A stretch of 64,000 nt of DNA. Origin: Monomorium pharaonis (taxonomy: Eukaryota; Arthropoda; Insecta; Hymenoptera; Formicidae). This document shows, one piece after another, positions 1 to 11,045 of this stretch. How positions within the stretch are numbered: position 1 is the stretch's first letter; each line of letters starts with the position of its first letter. The notes below the pieces were generated by a model that saw only the letters and a list, made by a program, of their open reading frames with translations, had not been told where the DNA came from and did not search any database. The position numbers and the translations under genes were made by a program. The DNA lies in NCBI RefSeq assembly GCF_013373865.1, contig NC_050468.1, forward strand, positions 9,486,510 to 9,550,509, in the 5' to 3' direction.

Positions 1-2571
1 TCTCCCGGTGTTATCGACTTTAAAACTCGTTAAATTTCTCTTGTGCCGTCTATCTTCGCGAGAAGAAGTTTCCGCAAAATTGAATCTCGCGTAGATGAAA
101 TGTCAGCGTACTCGGCGCACACGACTCAATATTGCAAAATTATGAGATCACGTTGAAAAATTGAATGCGCTCTTTACAAAACGCGAACATTTCCCAGGTG
201 CTCGATCAAGTGATTCGAATGAAGCGAATCGCGAGGAATCTCCTGAGAAACCCCGGCGCGCGGCGTAACGGAAAAAGAAGAATGAGAGGGAGGTGTGGTA
301 GAGAGAACGAGGAAAGGATGCAGGCACTGACGAGGTTTGCACTTTCTCGTAGATGACGTTTCTATTCCCGGGAATTCACCACGCTACGCTCGCAACCATT
401 TCTGCGCGGTGAGGTCATTAGCGAGTTCTCCCGACAGGCTGGTCTATTTTCTTTTATTTCCTGCTTCCTCGCGAAATGCCGCGCGGTGTGAATCGCATGG
501 AGGAAAACAAAGGGCTATTCCCTTCGTTATTACCTCTTGTACATTGCAAGTTTTAAGACCCTTACGTCGCGTAAACAAACAGAGGACAAACATTTATTAT
601 AACCGCCGGGTCTTTAAGAGAGAGAGAGAGAGAGAGAGATATCACCTGTAGATATTTCTGAGTAGTAGACGGCTAATAAAGCCGCCTTTGTAAATTCTAA
701 CATCCATATAAATTCAATCTCGTTCCGAGAAACGTGTGCACGAGCACGAGATAATCGCCGAAGTATCGAGAACCGATGATTCATCGTGTTTCGTTTACAT
801 GGCGTATATCTCGCGTCACCACGAAATTATGTTTACTACTAGCTCATGATGAAACAGCGCTTTTTTTTCTTATTAGTGTTTACGATGTCTTAACCGTGAT
901 AACCGGATGAAATTGTACGCGAGGACGCCATCTCCTCCCCTCTCCCCAAATTAAGAAATGCGAGATGAATTCCCAGAAGTGCATTTCTCAACGAGTGCAA
1001 CCACGTGCTTAGAGCTTTAAATGCGCGTCGCAAATAGTACGGCACATTCCGACGATTTTGCGTTTCAAACGAGCATACATTTGTACTTCCTAGATCTTTT
1101 CAGGGAAGACTAAAAATAAATAATTATGAAATAATTGTTGCAATGTTTCTCGTGTAAATTTTGTAACTGTCATTTTTGTAATGTGTCTAGATTCAATTTT
1201 AATTGTTCAATCTTATAAAAATTTTAATTACACTTTTAATAAAATTTTTAATATATGTACTTTAAATGATGAAGCATTTATAAAACGTATTATTATAAAT
1301 TCAAATGTTATAACGTATTAGCTTTTATTTTTTTTTTAATTCCAATATTACTTTACAGTTATATTAGGGTTAATTTTCTTCAAAAAACAAAATAATGCAA
1401 CATGTGAGAAGTTCAAGTTTCATGAAAATAACATTCATCAAATTACGTTATGAAATTTCCAAATCTACAATAGAAGCGTTAACAGATTCTGACAACACCG
1501 GTTGCTGCCAGCATTTCTGAAATTGCGAATAATGTATACGACATGTACAGCGAATCTCCCAAGTAAAAGCAGATGCATTTGACCAGCCGACAAATGTACG
1601 CGTAACAAAAGGCCGTTGTCCCGAAATAACAGCAATCTCGAGCGAAGAGTTTCTCAATGACTGTTTTGACATTTATAGTTAAAAGATTGAGTTTTTTACG
1701 GCAGAAAAAGCTCCATTCAATGGATTGAATTACAAAAGCACTTAATTGTTTCAGTTAGAATTAAATCCAACAATGTACAAATAGATAGAAGTCTTAGGAA
1801 AACCAATTCTCAATATGTTTCTCTCCAATTTTAATAAAACTTCGTGGCTTCGGAAAGAGAGTAAAAATAATTAATAACAGTATTTTTTATCTGCAACCAA
1901 AAATGATTAAGAAGTAAAATTTGGCAGATCAGTTAAATTTTTAGTTTTTCATTAAGAAATCAATTTTTCTATCAGCTGATAAATTTCAAAATTCAGATTT
2001 TGTATATTTACCAAATTATGCTATCATACTTCGTTTGAAGTTATATTTAAAATTGAAAATTTTACTTCTTCTAAACATGTGTTTGGTTGCCTAAAGGAAA
2101 ACATATTATCTTTATCTCCTCTACAAATTCATTAAGTTTCATTGAAATCGGAGATGAATATCTAAAAGCCTTTCCTTACTAGTTTCTATAACAGAGTATA
2201 ATGGTTATACGAAGATGACCAATGACTATAATTTCTCTAATAATTGCTAAATAATGTGTTCTTGTAATTATTTTTAAAGATAAATAATATTACTATAGTT
2301 TATGTGTGTGTACTATTCGAAATAACAATATTGTGGATATTATATCACATTTTTACTTTTCACTGCCTGCAAAGTTTTTCATGTATTCATTAAAAATTGC
2401 CACAACGTTGAATAATTACAACTGAGCTGCCACAATCAACACATAACGTTAGACACATAACGAAGATATGTTAATTGTAATGTGTGTTTATATCTTTTAT
2501 TTCCTTTTCTATTTTTCAAATAAATATTAAAATTTTAGGAAAAAAATGGCCATGATATTATAAGACAATTG
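1..2571. other. noncoding stretch, CpG-bearing then AT-rich
   Basis: No recognisable gene. The first 1 kb is moderately GC-rich with many CG dinucleotides and one short (AG)n array. From about 1.1 kb it becomes AT-rich with frequent A/T homopolymers. The ORFs here are under 105 codons, lack recognisable motifs and often lack an ATG start. It reads as intergenic or intronic DNA. No promoter or splice structure stands out. Confidence 0.6.
617..639. repeat. (AG)n microsatellite
   Basis: A pure AG dinucleotide run of about 11 units. It is one of roughly a dozen GA/CT arrays in the window. Confidence 0.9.
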
Positions 2572-2608
2572 ATCATGTTAAGTACATATTTTATGTACTT
2601 AACATGAT
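2572..2608. repeat. perfect 17-bp inverted repeat with 3-nt loop
   Basis: The left arm at 2,572-2,588 (ATCATGTTAAGTACATA) is exactly complementary to the right arm at 2,592-2,608, with a TTT spacer. It could be a foldback relic, a cruciform-forming site or the tip of an old transposon. No target duplication was found. The flanks are plain AT-rich DNA. Confidence 0.85.
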
Positions 2609-2780
2609 TTTACTTCCCTAAAAATTGTGAAAGATGACTAATGTTTATGTTTTAATATTTTGATAATATAAAATTTTTATTAAGTATTTTCTTGTTAATA
2701 TCAATAGATTTACATGATTTAAGCTTCAGCAAAGTAATATACTAAACGCTATTAGAAAATAATAAAAATTAAAGTGTTTT

Positions 2781-2822
2781 TTGCATTTTAAAAAACTATC
2801 ATTGCATTTTAAAAAGCTATCA
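2781..2822. repeat. 21-bp tandem duplication (2 copies)
   Basis: Units 2,781-2,801 and 2,802-2,822 are adjacent and differ at one position (A versus G in the sequence around AAAAAxCTATCA). It is a simple recent local duplication with no functional hint. Confidence 0.85.
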
Positions 2823-5455
2823 TACCCGAGTTTACCCTAAGCCCTAAACCATTAACGGAGAAAGACATTATGAATTATAAATAAATTTTCGTATTGTTTC
2901 TACAAGCCGCTTACTCGCTTCATGACCTATATTTTACAGTCACGTGAGTTATTATTTCGAGCAAACGCACTTAACGCTGCATGCAACGTACCGATTTAAT
3001 TTGCTCGAAAGCCACTGCACGTGTAGCGCATTAGGACGGCTTATTCCATCGTAATACATGGTAAACCGGTTAAATAGAACAAAGGTACAATTCTTTCACA
3101 AGGTTTCAATTCTTTTTATGCGAATAAATGAGCACTTCATGCCATAAAGTATGAAGTTCAGGTCGTCGTATCTCTCGATCAATGACGCGGCAATCTTCTT
3201 TAATCGAATCAATATTGCGTTTCCAATTCACGCCCGGCGAATTCTTCGCAGTGCTCGCAGGGCGTGGTGCCTCACACAAATTGCCGTTTTATTAATTTCA
3301 TTAGTTTGACCGGCCCGTTATTCCGGAATTTGCGTACAATGACAGCGAATACGCCCGATATTTCCTTCTCGAAAAATCTCTGTAATCTGTCTTTTCTTTC
3401 TCTTTCTCTTCCCGTTAATGTCGCGTATTCCAAAAAAGACCATAGTAAAAAAAGGAAATTCTAAAATAAAACAAGTTTCATGGATGACCTAATTATTTTT
3501 TTTCAAACTGGGCACTTGAGTAAGATTCAATGGAGAATCCAATTTATACTTTCTGAATATTCGTCTATATATATACATATATATTTATTTATTAAATATA
3601 TTTATTGCATATAAAAAAATTACATTTCCAGCTTTTCCAACTTCTTCTTTTCCAATATTTAAAATATATTGACTGTATATTAAGAGCTTTTGATGCAATT
3701 TTGTCATTAGTAAATAAAACGTCTAATCCTTTCTGCACATTAACATTATTATTGTCAAATAAAAATTGCATTTTGCGTGAATAAGGCAAGCGAGCGCTTC
3801 CTTCCGCAGAAATGACGTAGAGAGTAATTCATCACGCGCGTTCGTGGACACGTGCGCCGCGCTGCACCGCGAGAAGGGTCCGGGGAGAGACTGCTCTCCT
3901 TGGAGAAGGCAAAGTTCCAGGAAAGTTTCGATTTCTTCGTATCGCGTGTGGTTCGTTGCAACGGTCTTTACGAATCCTCTCTTCTCTCTCTGCTTCCCCC
4001 TCGCCTCTGCTCCCATTTCGCTTCCACGAAACCTCCATAATGCCACCGTGCATTTACAAGCTCCCCACAAGCTGGAGATGAATACGCGCGTCTCGTTCTT
4101 TTCTCTCCTTTATAAGAGAAATAAGAGAACGCACAACTGTCATCCTGAAAATTTGGCGGATCGCGAATCAAGTAAGTACGAATTTCGGCAAATGGAACGT
4201 GAAAGGAAGCTCGGCAATCTGAAAATGTCGTTTCGTGCATTCCGATTTTGAAATTTAATTTTTCGAGGTGTTGCACGTTCGCGCAGATATTCCGAGAAAA
4301 GTATATCGGGATGATGGCATCTAAGCTCAACGTTCCGTTTTCGTTATTTTGAAATTTTTATTGTTCCGGATTCTGTGTTATGCATTTACTAAAAAAAACT
4401 GCTAGCCACATTGCCACCAAACGTGAGTTATTGCAGATGGAAAATCGGCGACGATTTATCGAAGGCTATATTTAAAAATTAATCGCGTCATACGATGTAC
4501 ACGTGACGGATTATTCAAGCGAGCGATAATGCGTTGATCACACAATGTCACTTTAATAGCATCGATCGAGTGTCGTTTTGCAATAAAATCGATCGAGAGA
4601 ATCAATCTGTCCCGTATATATACCTGCTCTGTCGGACATGTCACTTATTTTAGACTGTTTGCCGATAGGATTAATGGATATAAACAACCGCACCGAGTTA
4701 AACATGCATTAGAGTTATACGGGGTATAACCCACATGAGAGACAAAACGAAGGGAGGAAACGTAATAACGGCATTTAATGAAGAGGGATGGAATAGATGG
4801 CCATTACGGTGATTTAATTATTTGTTGAGCGAATATTCCCGATATTCGGCGCATTCGAAACCATCTCTTACCGAGTATGCATACAGCGGTGAAGACAAAC
4901 CGCTAAAATTGCAATGCTTGATTCAGCTGATGGAATTGATGAAACGAACATTATATATGTGTCCAATTCATATGACTATCTAAAGGGAATAAATTAAAAA
5001 CTACGGGAATAAATAATAAGGCACAGTATAAGATAAGTTGTCAAACATCTCTGTATAAATCTCATTTTACAATTGTAATGAAGACCGTTCGATGTAGAAG
5101 GAATGCAATGACGTTAATAATTCGATTGACGGTTTGAGAATTCACAAGACACGAGCGGTAACGCGACACGGAGTTAACGATGCGTAAATTGAAATTTCTT
5201 GACACGAGGGAGATTGAAGATTCTTCAGAAACTCTAAATAGATTTAATATGACAGTCGTTGCGACAGCGACGCGTGTCAATTGCGACAGCACTCGAGGAG
5301 AGAAGATCGAGCGCGATGAGATAAAAAAAAACAAAAAAAAAACGCGTGAACCATCAGCGCAGTTTCTTCAGAATCGAACTGAAAAGCGAAGAGTGTCTCT
5401 CCTCGCTAACAAGGAAGACCCCTCTCGTTTTGCATTTATGACATCAGCGACTAAT
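2823..5455. other. noncoding stretch with a CpG-richer patch
   Basis: No recognisable gene. AT-rich flanks surround a CpG-richer patch at about 3.78-4.25 kb. That patch produces several overlapping ORFs of 60-135 codons on both strands; overlapping ORFs in many frames at once are typical of locally stop-poor GC-rich DNA rather than coding sequence. A short TA-rich run lies near 3,563-3,600 and an A-rich tract at 5,323-5,342. Confidence 0.55.
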
Positions 5456-5525
5456 GTCCGTGTCTTGACCGAATCTGTCCCACCTTGTCCGGTGAGTAAC
5501 GTATGACATCAACCGTCCTCATTAG
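5456..5525. repeat. degenerate direct repeat, copy A (donor-like core)
   Basis: This segment matches 6,656-6,725 about 1.2 kb downstream. The best part is a 24-nt core at 5,491-5,514, beginning GGTGAGTAACG and ending ATGACATCAACC, with 23 of 24 positions shared. The preceding 35 nt are also related but with mismatches and one indel. The core starts with a sequence that fits a 5' splice donor (G|GTGAGT) and contains TGACATCA, a CRE/AP-1-like octamer. Whether it is a duplicated exon edge, a regulatory element or a transposon relic cannot be decided here. Confidence 0.6.
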
Positions 5526-5704
5526 GCACACTTACGAAAATCCCGGACTCTTCGTGAGGTCCATTGCGATTATTCACGTCGTCATGGTGATCTCTTATCT
5601 TTTTTTATTTCCGGGAGTAACCTATAATAACCGACATTACACAAAGTCAAATGAGCAAAGATTCGTATGCGTGATACGCTTTCAGAAATAAATGTTACAA
5701 AACC

Positions 5705-5721
5705 AAAAAAAAAAAAAAAAA
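5705..5721. repeat. poly(A) tract
   Basis: A run of 17 A residues in AT-rich DNA. Neighbouring sequence does not look like a retroposed transcript, so a retroposon tail is not supported. Confidence 0.8.
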
Positions 5722-6655
5722 GAATTCACGTATATTTGACAATTTTCTTTTATTTTTAAATTATTCCCCCTAAGTGAGATTCGCGTACAATGATTAAAAT
5801 CGCGTACAAACATAATGCGTAAAATCAACGACCGTACATGTCGCGATTACTTAGAAATTTAGTCGTAAGTCTTATTTATTTTTATATATGACTTATTACG
5901 TAATAGAATATATGTGATAAAATATATGTGATAGAATCTAAATATATTTGTGCAAATGTTATTTTATTCTCGTCCTTCAGATAATAGGTACACGAGTTCT
6001 TTGACCTGCATTACGGTACCGAACACGATCCAAAACTGTCAAGGAACATGTCTACATATCAGTTCAATAAGACAACGATAGAATAAGACACAATAAGACG
6101 AGTAACAAGCTCAGAGCTGACATTTCTTCCTAGATTGCAATATGGAGGAATACGATAAGCATAAAATCGGAAAAGCGCATATACTATTCCGATGCTTTGT
6201 TGTTGCATTCGTTGTTTTTGCTCACCGAGAAAATAACCTTTCGATAATCACAGATAATCGAAAAGTTGAAGAATAATGCACTCGTCCTGAATTTCGTTTT
6301 ACTCGAGCACTGGACAATCGTGAGGCAAAAAATATAATATAATCATTTTCATCATCGCATTTAACTTTAGCATTTCCAAGAATTCATTATCTAATCGTAA
6401 TATATATAATCAATAATATTCTTATTAATCTTATTGTGCTTTTAATAGAGAAATCGATCTTTTCTGTAAAATCACATGCAAAGAAGAAAGTGCATTCTAA
6501 AAATTCTTTTGTTTTACTGTGGAAATTTTTCCTTTTAATCTAATTGAAATAGATATCGATAAAACATCGCTAGTTCATTCACGCTTATAATATCAAGGAC
6601 AGTCGTCACGCGTGTGACAAATTGAAAGGCTTGTCTCTCGATTATTGCGTTAGAT

Positions 6656-6725
6656 TATCCCGTGTCTAGCAGAACCTGTTCCGCCATAATCGGTGAGTAA
6701 CGCATGACATCAACCCCTATTAAGC
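6656..6725. repeat. degenerate direct repeat, copy B (donor-like core)
   Basis: This is the second copy of the element at 5,456-5,525. Its core at 6,692-6,715 differs from copy A by one base (CGC versus CGT). The upstream half keeps the order CCGTGTCT, GAA, CTGT and CC with substitutions. Similarity fades within about 20 nt downstream. Same orientation, same GTGAGT donor-like start. Confidence 0.6.
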
Positions 6726-8621
6726 GCTGTTGCATTTATATATCGATTTATGCAAAACTTTCATACGGCCTCGAGAGACGCCCCTTTATCGGCACTGAAC
6801 AAGCTGCGTAAAGATGGCAATAAGGTCAACTGCAGCTACCTTTAAGTAGAAATTAAGTTGTAACTAAGAGCCTACTAAAAGTTATATTCTTTTGTTATAT
6901 ATATTTATTGAGATAATCATAAGAGTAATTTGAAAATAATAAATATAACAATGTATCTATTGTCTATTGCATCAACTTAGTTTAATAATTATAACGCCGA
7001 GAAATTTTGAAGTGCACTTGTAACATAAAATAAAATTTCCAGAAAGTATAGAAAACTATTTTATTAAACTTAATTAAACCAAGTAGTTAAAAACTTAATA
7101 AACTTAATTAAAAATAAAATAAATAAACATCCAATAAAGTTAATTAAAAATAATATAGGTCCCTTTTGCAAATATTACTTTTGCTCAATGCGGAAAATAC
7201 ACATTTGTATTCTTAAAATATTACATCTTTATAAGTTCATTGTTGTAAAAAAGTAATATTAAAAAAGTAATATTGAAATTCTAAAACGGAGATTATTTAT
7301 AAGATACTACATACATATCTATAAATCTCCGATACATATATATATGTAAATATATTAGAATACTGCTGATGCATATGATAATTAGTCAATGACGCACACC
7401 TCATGCCGTATCCCTCGGAATTGTCATTCCTCCGCGTAAGTTATCAGGAATTATTTTTGCAGCACGATCGATCGTACGGCCGATTCACTTCTATTCCGAG
7501 GCGCATCGATCTTTTTATGCGGCGCGTATGCAAAGCGGACACGCTTGTCTGAATCACGAACGAACGATGACAAGAGGAAGCTGTCGCTATCGCCGATCGG
7601 CTTCTGCTTCTTCATCGAACTCCATTTTTGGCGTGTACACCAATCCGTGAATAGCAAGCGATTGTGCCTGTGCAATAACTCAGTCCACGGAGAAACGTTA
7701 TATCCGCGTTTTACCGCGGAGCGATCTTCATTCTTCCACTTCGCGATTATCCTAAATATGAAAAATTTATCTCGTATCGGACGGACGTTTTGACGTTTTC
7801 CCTTCGTGCTTTTTTTCATCGATCATGCGATGCAACGCGCGCTCTCGTTTTACGATGTCGATTTTTCACCCGAGCTTCTGAGGTGTGCTCGAGAGAAAAA
7901 AAAAGTTTTACTGTTCCACAACGCGCAGACCGATTCCGGGAATAACTTAAAAAGTCTCGTGCGAATTCTCCCAGTACACCGGTAAGAAAGACGAATATAA
8001 CTCCTTCGAAAAGCGCAGTAGTCGCGCGAGAACGAGGGAAGAGAATAGATCGCATGTGTGTATTCTCTGCAATTTGAACGTCAGCTTGAGGGCGTACGAA
8101 CGATACGATTTTACGCCATCCCGACACCCGGAATGTGGGAACGTGATTCCTCCGCTTCCCACGATTCTTATTTCGGAGACACGACACGATCGCTTGTAAA
8201 GTCGAACTCTCCTGCGTGCCTCTCTTTCTCCTTCATCTCTCTCTCTCTCATCTATCGTCTCGAAGATGTTCTTTAAATCTCCACTAACAGATTCCATGCA
8301 TTCTAACGTTCCGGTGTATATGACAAAAACACCAGTACAATTCTTAGAACAGAGATACTAAAATGTATTAATTACGCGAAATTATCTTTTTGATAAAAAT
8401 CTTTCTCTCTGTAAAAATTAGATTCTATATTTCTAAATTTATGTTACAAACTTATTATAAGTAATTTACAATATTAAAAAAACAAAGCAAAATGAAGCTA
8501 AAAAAGCTTAAAATTGAGCTAAAAATAAAGCTTTGAAATACAAAGGTAAGTAACGTATTTTCTATCAGGTGGTACAATAATTTTTAAAAACAGTTTCATA
8601 TATTGTAGTAATTAATGTTTT
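6726..8621. other. noncoding stretch
   Basis: AT-rich from 6.85 to 7.38 kb, then a CpG-richer patch at 7.4-8.25 kb with overlapping short ORFs on both strands (up to 123 codons), none with recognisable motifs. After 8.3 kb it returns to AT-rich DNA. No gene is supported. Confidence 0.55.
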
Positions 8622-8760
8622 TGGCCTTGTTTACAATAAAGATTTAAGCTTTAAGCCGTAAGAAATTGACCAAACACAATTAAATATTCTTATAAAAATC
8701 GACTATGATTGGTCAGTTTCTTATGGCTTAAAGGTTAAATCTTCATTGTAGACTAGGGGT
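8622..8760. mobile_element. MITE-like element with ~50-bp inverted arms
   Basis: The left arm at 8,632-8,673 and right arm at 8,709-8,750 are 42-bp inverted repeats with about 5 mismatches, and weaker complementarity continues outward to about 8,623 and 8,759. The spacer is only 35 bp, so the whole element is a snap-back palindrome of roughly 140 bp. It has no coding capacity, so it would be non-autonomous. The target duplication is ambiguous because both flanks are T runs, so no superfamily is assigned. Confidence 0.75.
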
Positions 8761-10678
8761 TTGCAATATAACGAAAAAATTAATATCTAAAAAGGGCGCT
8801 CCAAAACTGGCATGACTTATTTTTCCTTTTCGTCTTCTTTAATATGACTTATTTGTACTAGATATTTACAAGTTAATGTATGCGTGAGGATTCCTAGAAG
8901 CCTTTCATTTCGGTGTAAAACATTTTTTATTGATTATACAGATACTTTATACTATTCCATAAGACACATAACGTAACGATATATAAAGATTAGATTAACT
9001 CAGATTCATTTTCAGTAAATTTTATACAGAAAAAAAGTCATAAATGTATGAAATGTAGGTTTTTATTTCTTCAATTATCTAAAAATCGCGTTTTTATCGT
9101 ATTAATACAGTGCGGTGTTTAGTTTTCGACGAAGGAGAAAGCCGCTTTAAGATACCAACGTCGGTATTAACTCCTTTATTTGAGACATTCGACGGAGATA
9201 TTTCCGCGGAATCAATTATCCAAAGAGTTGTAACGCTTTTACGATTTGCAAGCAGATTAAACCAGAGGGCTTCCAGGAAAGTTTGTCACAACAAGCAACC
9301 GCAGTTGCTTCCGCAATGAGCCAAACATCGTCGCTTCGAGGTAAACGAGGGAAGAAGGATAAGATAACCAAAGAAGAGGCACACTGTTCGTGATTTCAAC
9401 GTCACTTTGGCAGGGCGCCATGCGCTCTCTCGTACCGTCTAGGCACGCCGAATCGTGGGAGTGGAATTCCCTGATTCTCACGAGCCTAATTTTGGGATCG
9501 CGCCGCCGCTCCCGATCGGTCGGAAGCTGAAATTACCAATTTGGAGCGGTGGCCCATTTTTTCTTTTTTTCTTTTTTTTTTGCGAATGCGGTAACTCTCG
9601 GCGGATCTGTTCCGGGGCTTCCTGGAATCTTCGATCTCCGTTTATTCGCGTCTTCGAAGAAACGACCACGCCGGGTGCGCGTCACGTACGAAGAAATATT
9701 ATAGAGACGTAAAAATAGAGCTGATTAATGAAGAAATTCGTTTGTTCCGTCACCGACAATAATATATATATTCCGTAGCACGTAAGAGGAAGGGACCACT
9801 GATCCGGCCAATCCGCGAGGTTACGGATTTCCAAAACGGACATCTCACGACGTCTAATTTTGTACGCTTTATTTTTCCGCAAAAACCCACACGCACCAGA
9901 ATAGCCGGCTCCTCTGAGTTATTACAGCATTGAACTAGCACAGGAGCTTTTCGGTCTTTCGCGAAACCCGCCGCGTTACCTTGGCTTCGATTCCCGTCGC
10001 CGCGTCCTCAAAGGTTACACCGCGTCGCCGAGGCTCACCTTGTTGCATTAAAATTCGTGTCGCGTGTATTTCTGGCGCTGCGAACCGATGCAACGAACGG
10101 GAGAGACAATAACGCGAGCTGTATATAATGCAGCGCGCGTCTTTTTCCCGTTTTTTTTTCCGTTTCTCGCGGCGGGGGATTCCGCCTTCGGCGTTCGATC
10201 GAATTCTCGTGGCCCCGTTGACCCCGTTCTATCCGCGAACTCCGCCGGTGCGTTCCCCGTGTCTGACATTTTTCGAAAGCCTTGCTCGCGTTTGCTCGCC
10301 TTGGCACCGACCCCACCGAACGTCGTTGTACGTTTTTCCGGCCAAATATCATGCGTCGCGAATATTTTCAGAGTGTCCCGCTCTTTGTTGACGATACTAT
10401 TTCTCACGCCGACGAAATTGCTTCGTCCACCGGATCTCGATTTTTTTTCTACGAATTTTGCTCGTCTTTTCGCGATAAAGAGATAATAATTTATCAATCT
10501 GAATGTTACCTTATCCTTTAAAACGATCAAAAAATAGACGGCGATGATTTACATCATCATCGAGCAGATTATGCAATCTCTAATTTCAGTATAAATTATA
10601 CACAACTGATTATGTGATTAAAAAGAAATCGGGATAGTTTATTTCTTTTATAATCACAATAAATAAATTAAAAAGATA
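8761..10678. other. noncoding stretch, CpG-rich toward the right
   Basis: AT-rich to about 9.1 kb. At 9.1-10.5 kb it is increasingly CpG-rich, with a T-rich run near 9,559-9,590. The patch at 9.9-10.5 kb yields overlapping ORFs on both strands (up to 160 codons on minus, 140 on plus), all basic and compositionally biased with no domain that I recognise. It may be a regulatory or unmethylated CpG-rich patch. No exon is supported. Confidence 0.5.
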
Positions 10679-11045
10679 CAGGGTGTTCTCTGTAACACGA
10701 TCATTTAGAATATATGTTGTTTTTATCTTTTTATGTAAAACAAATTTTATGAAATTCATAAATTATGATGATACATCATTATCAATACTTTTTAAAATGG
10801 AATAACGTATAATACATTTATTAACGTATTAATGTAACATTAGCTCATAAAAAAGAAAGTTAATCATATAGAATACGTTGATCTTAAGATGACCTTAAAC
10901 GTAAAAAGATCACATTTAAATGATTGAAATCTTTATAAATTACTTCTTATGAACTACATCAATTACTACGTCAATAAAAATATGCTCGTCACATTAAAAA
11001 GAATGTTGATGATCTCTGTATGATCGAGTTACAGGAAACTCCTTG
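10679..11045. mobile_element. Tc1/mariner-type MITE candidate with 25-28-bp TIRs
   Basis: The ends at 10,676-10,703 and 11,021-11,048 are inverted repeats, both containing TGTAAC-A/T-CGATCA on their respective strands, with about 5 mismatches over 28 bp. The left end begins CAGGGTGTT; the right end, read inward, begins CAAGGAGTT. Both are flanked by TA, which fits the TA target duplication of the Tc1/mariner superfamily. The 367-bp interior is AT-rich and has no ORF, so this would be a non-autonomous copy. Confidence 0.65.

Noticed and set aside
10048..10530. 160-codon minus frame with a 140-codon plus shadow
   Set aside because: Both frames are open in a CpG-rich patch and neither has a recognisable motif. 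No splice sites support either.
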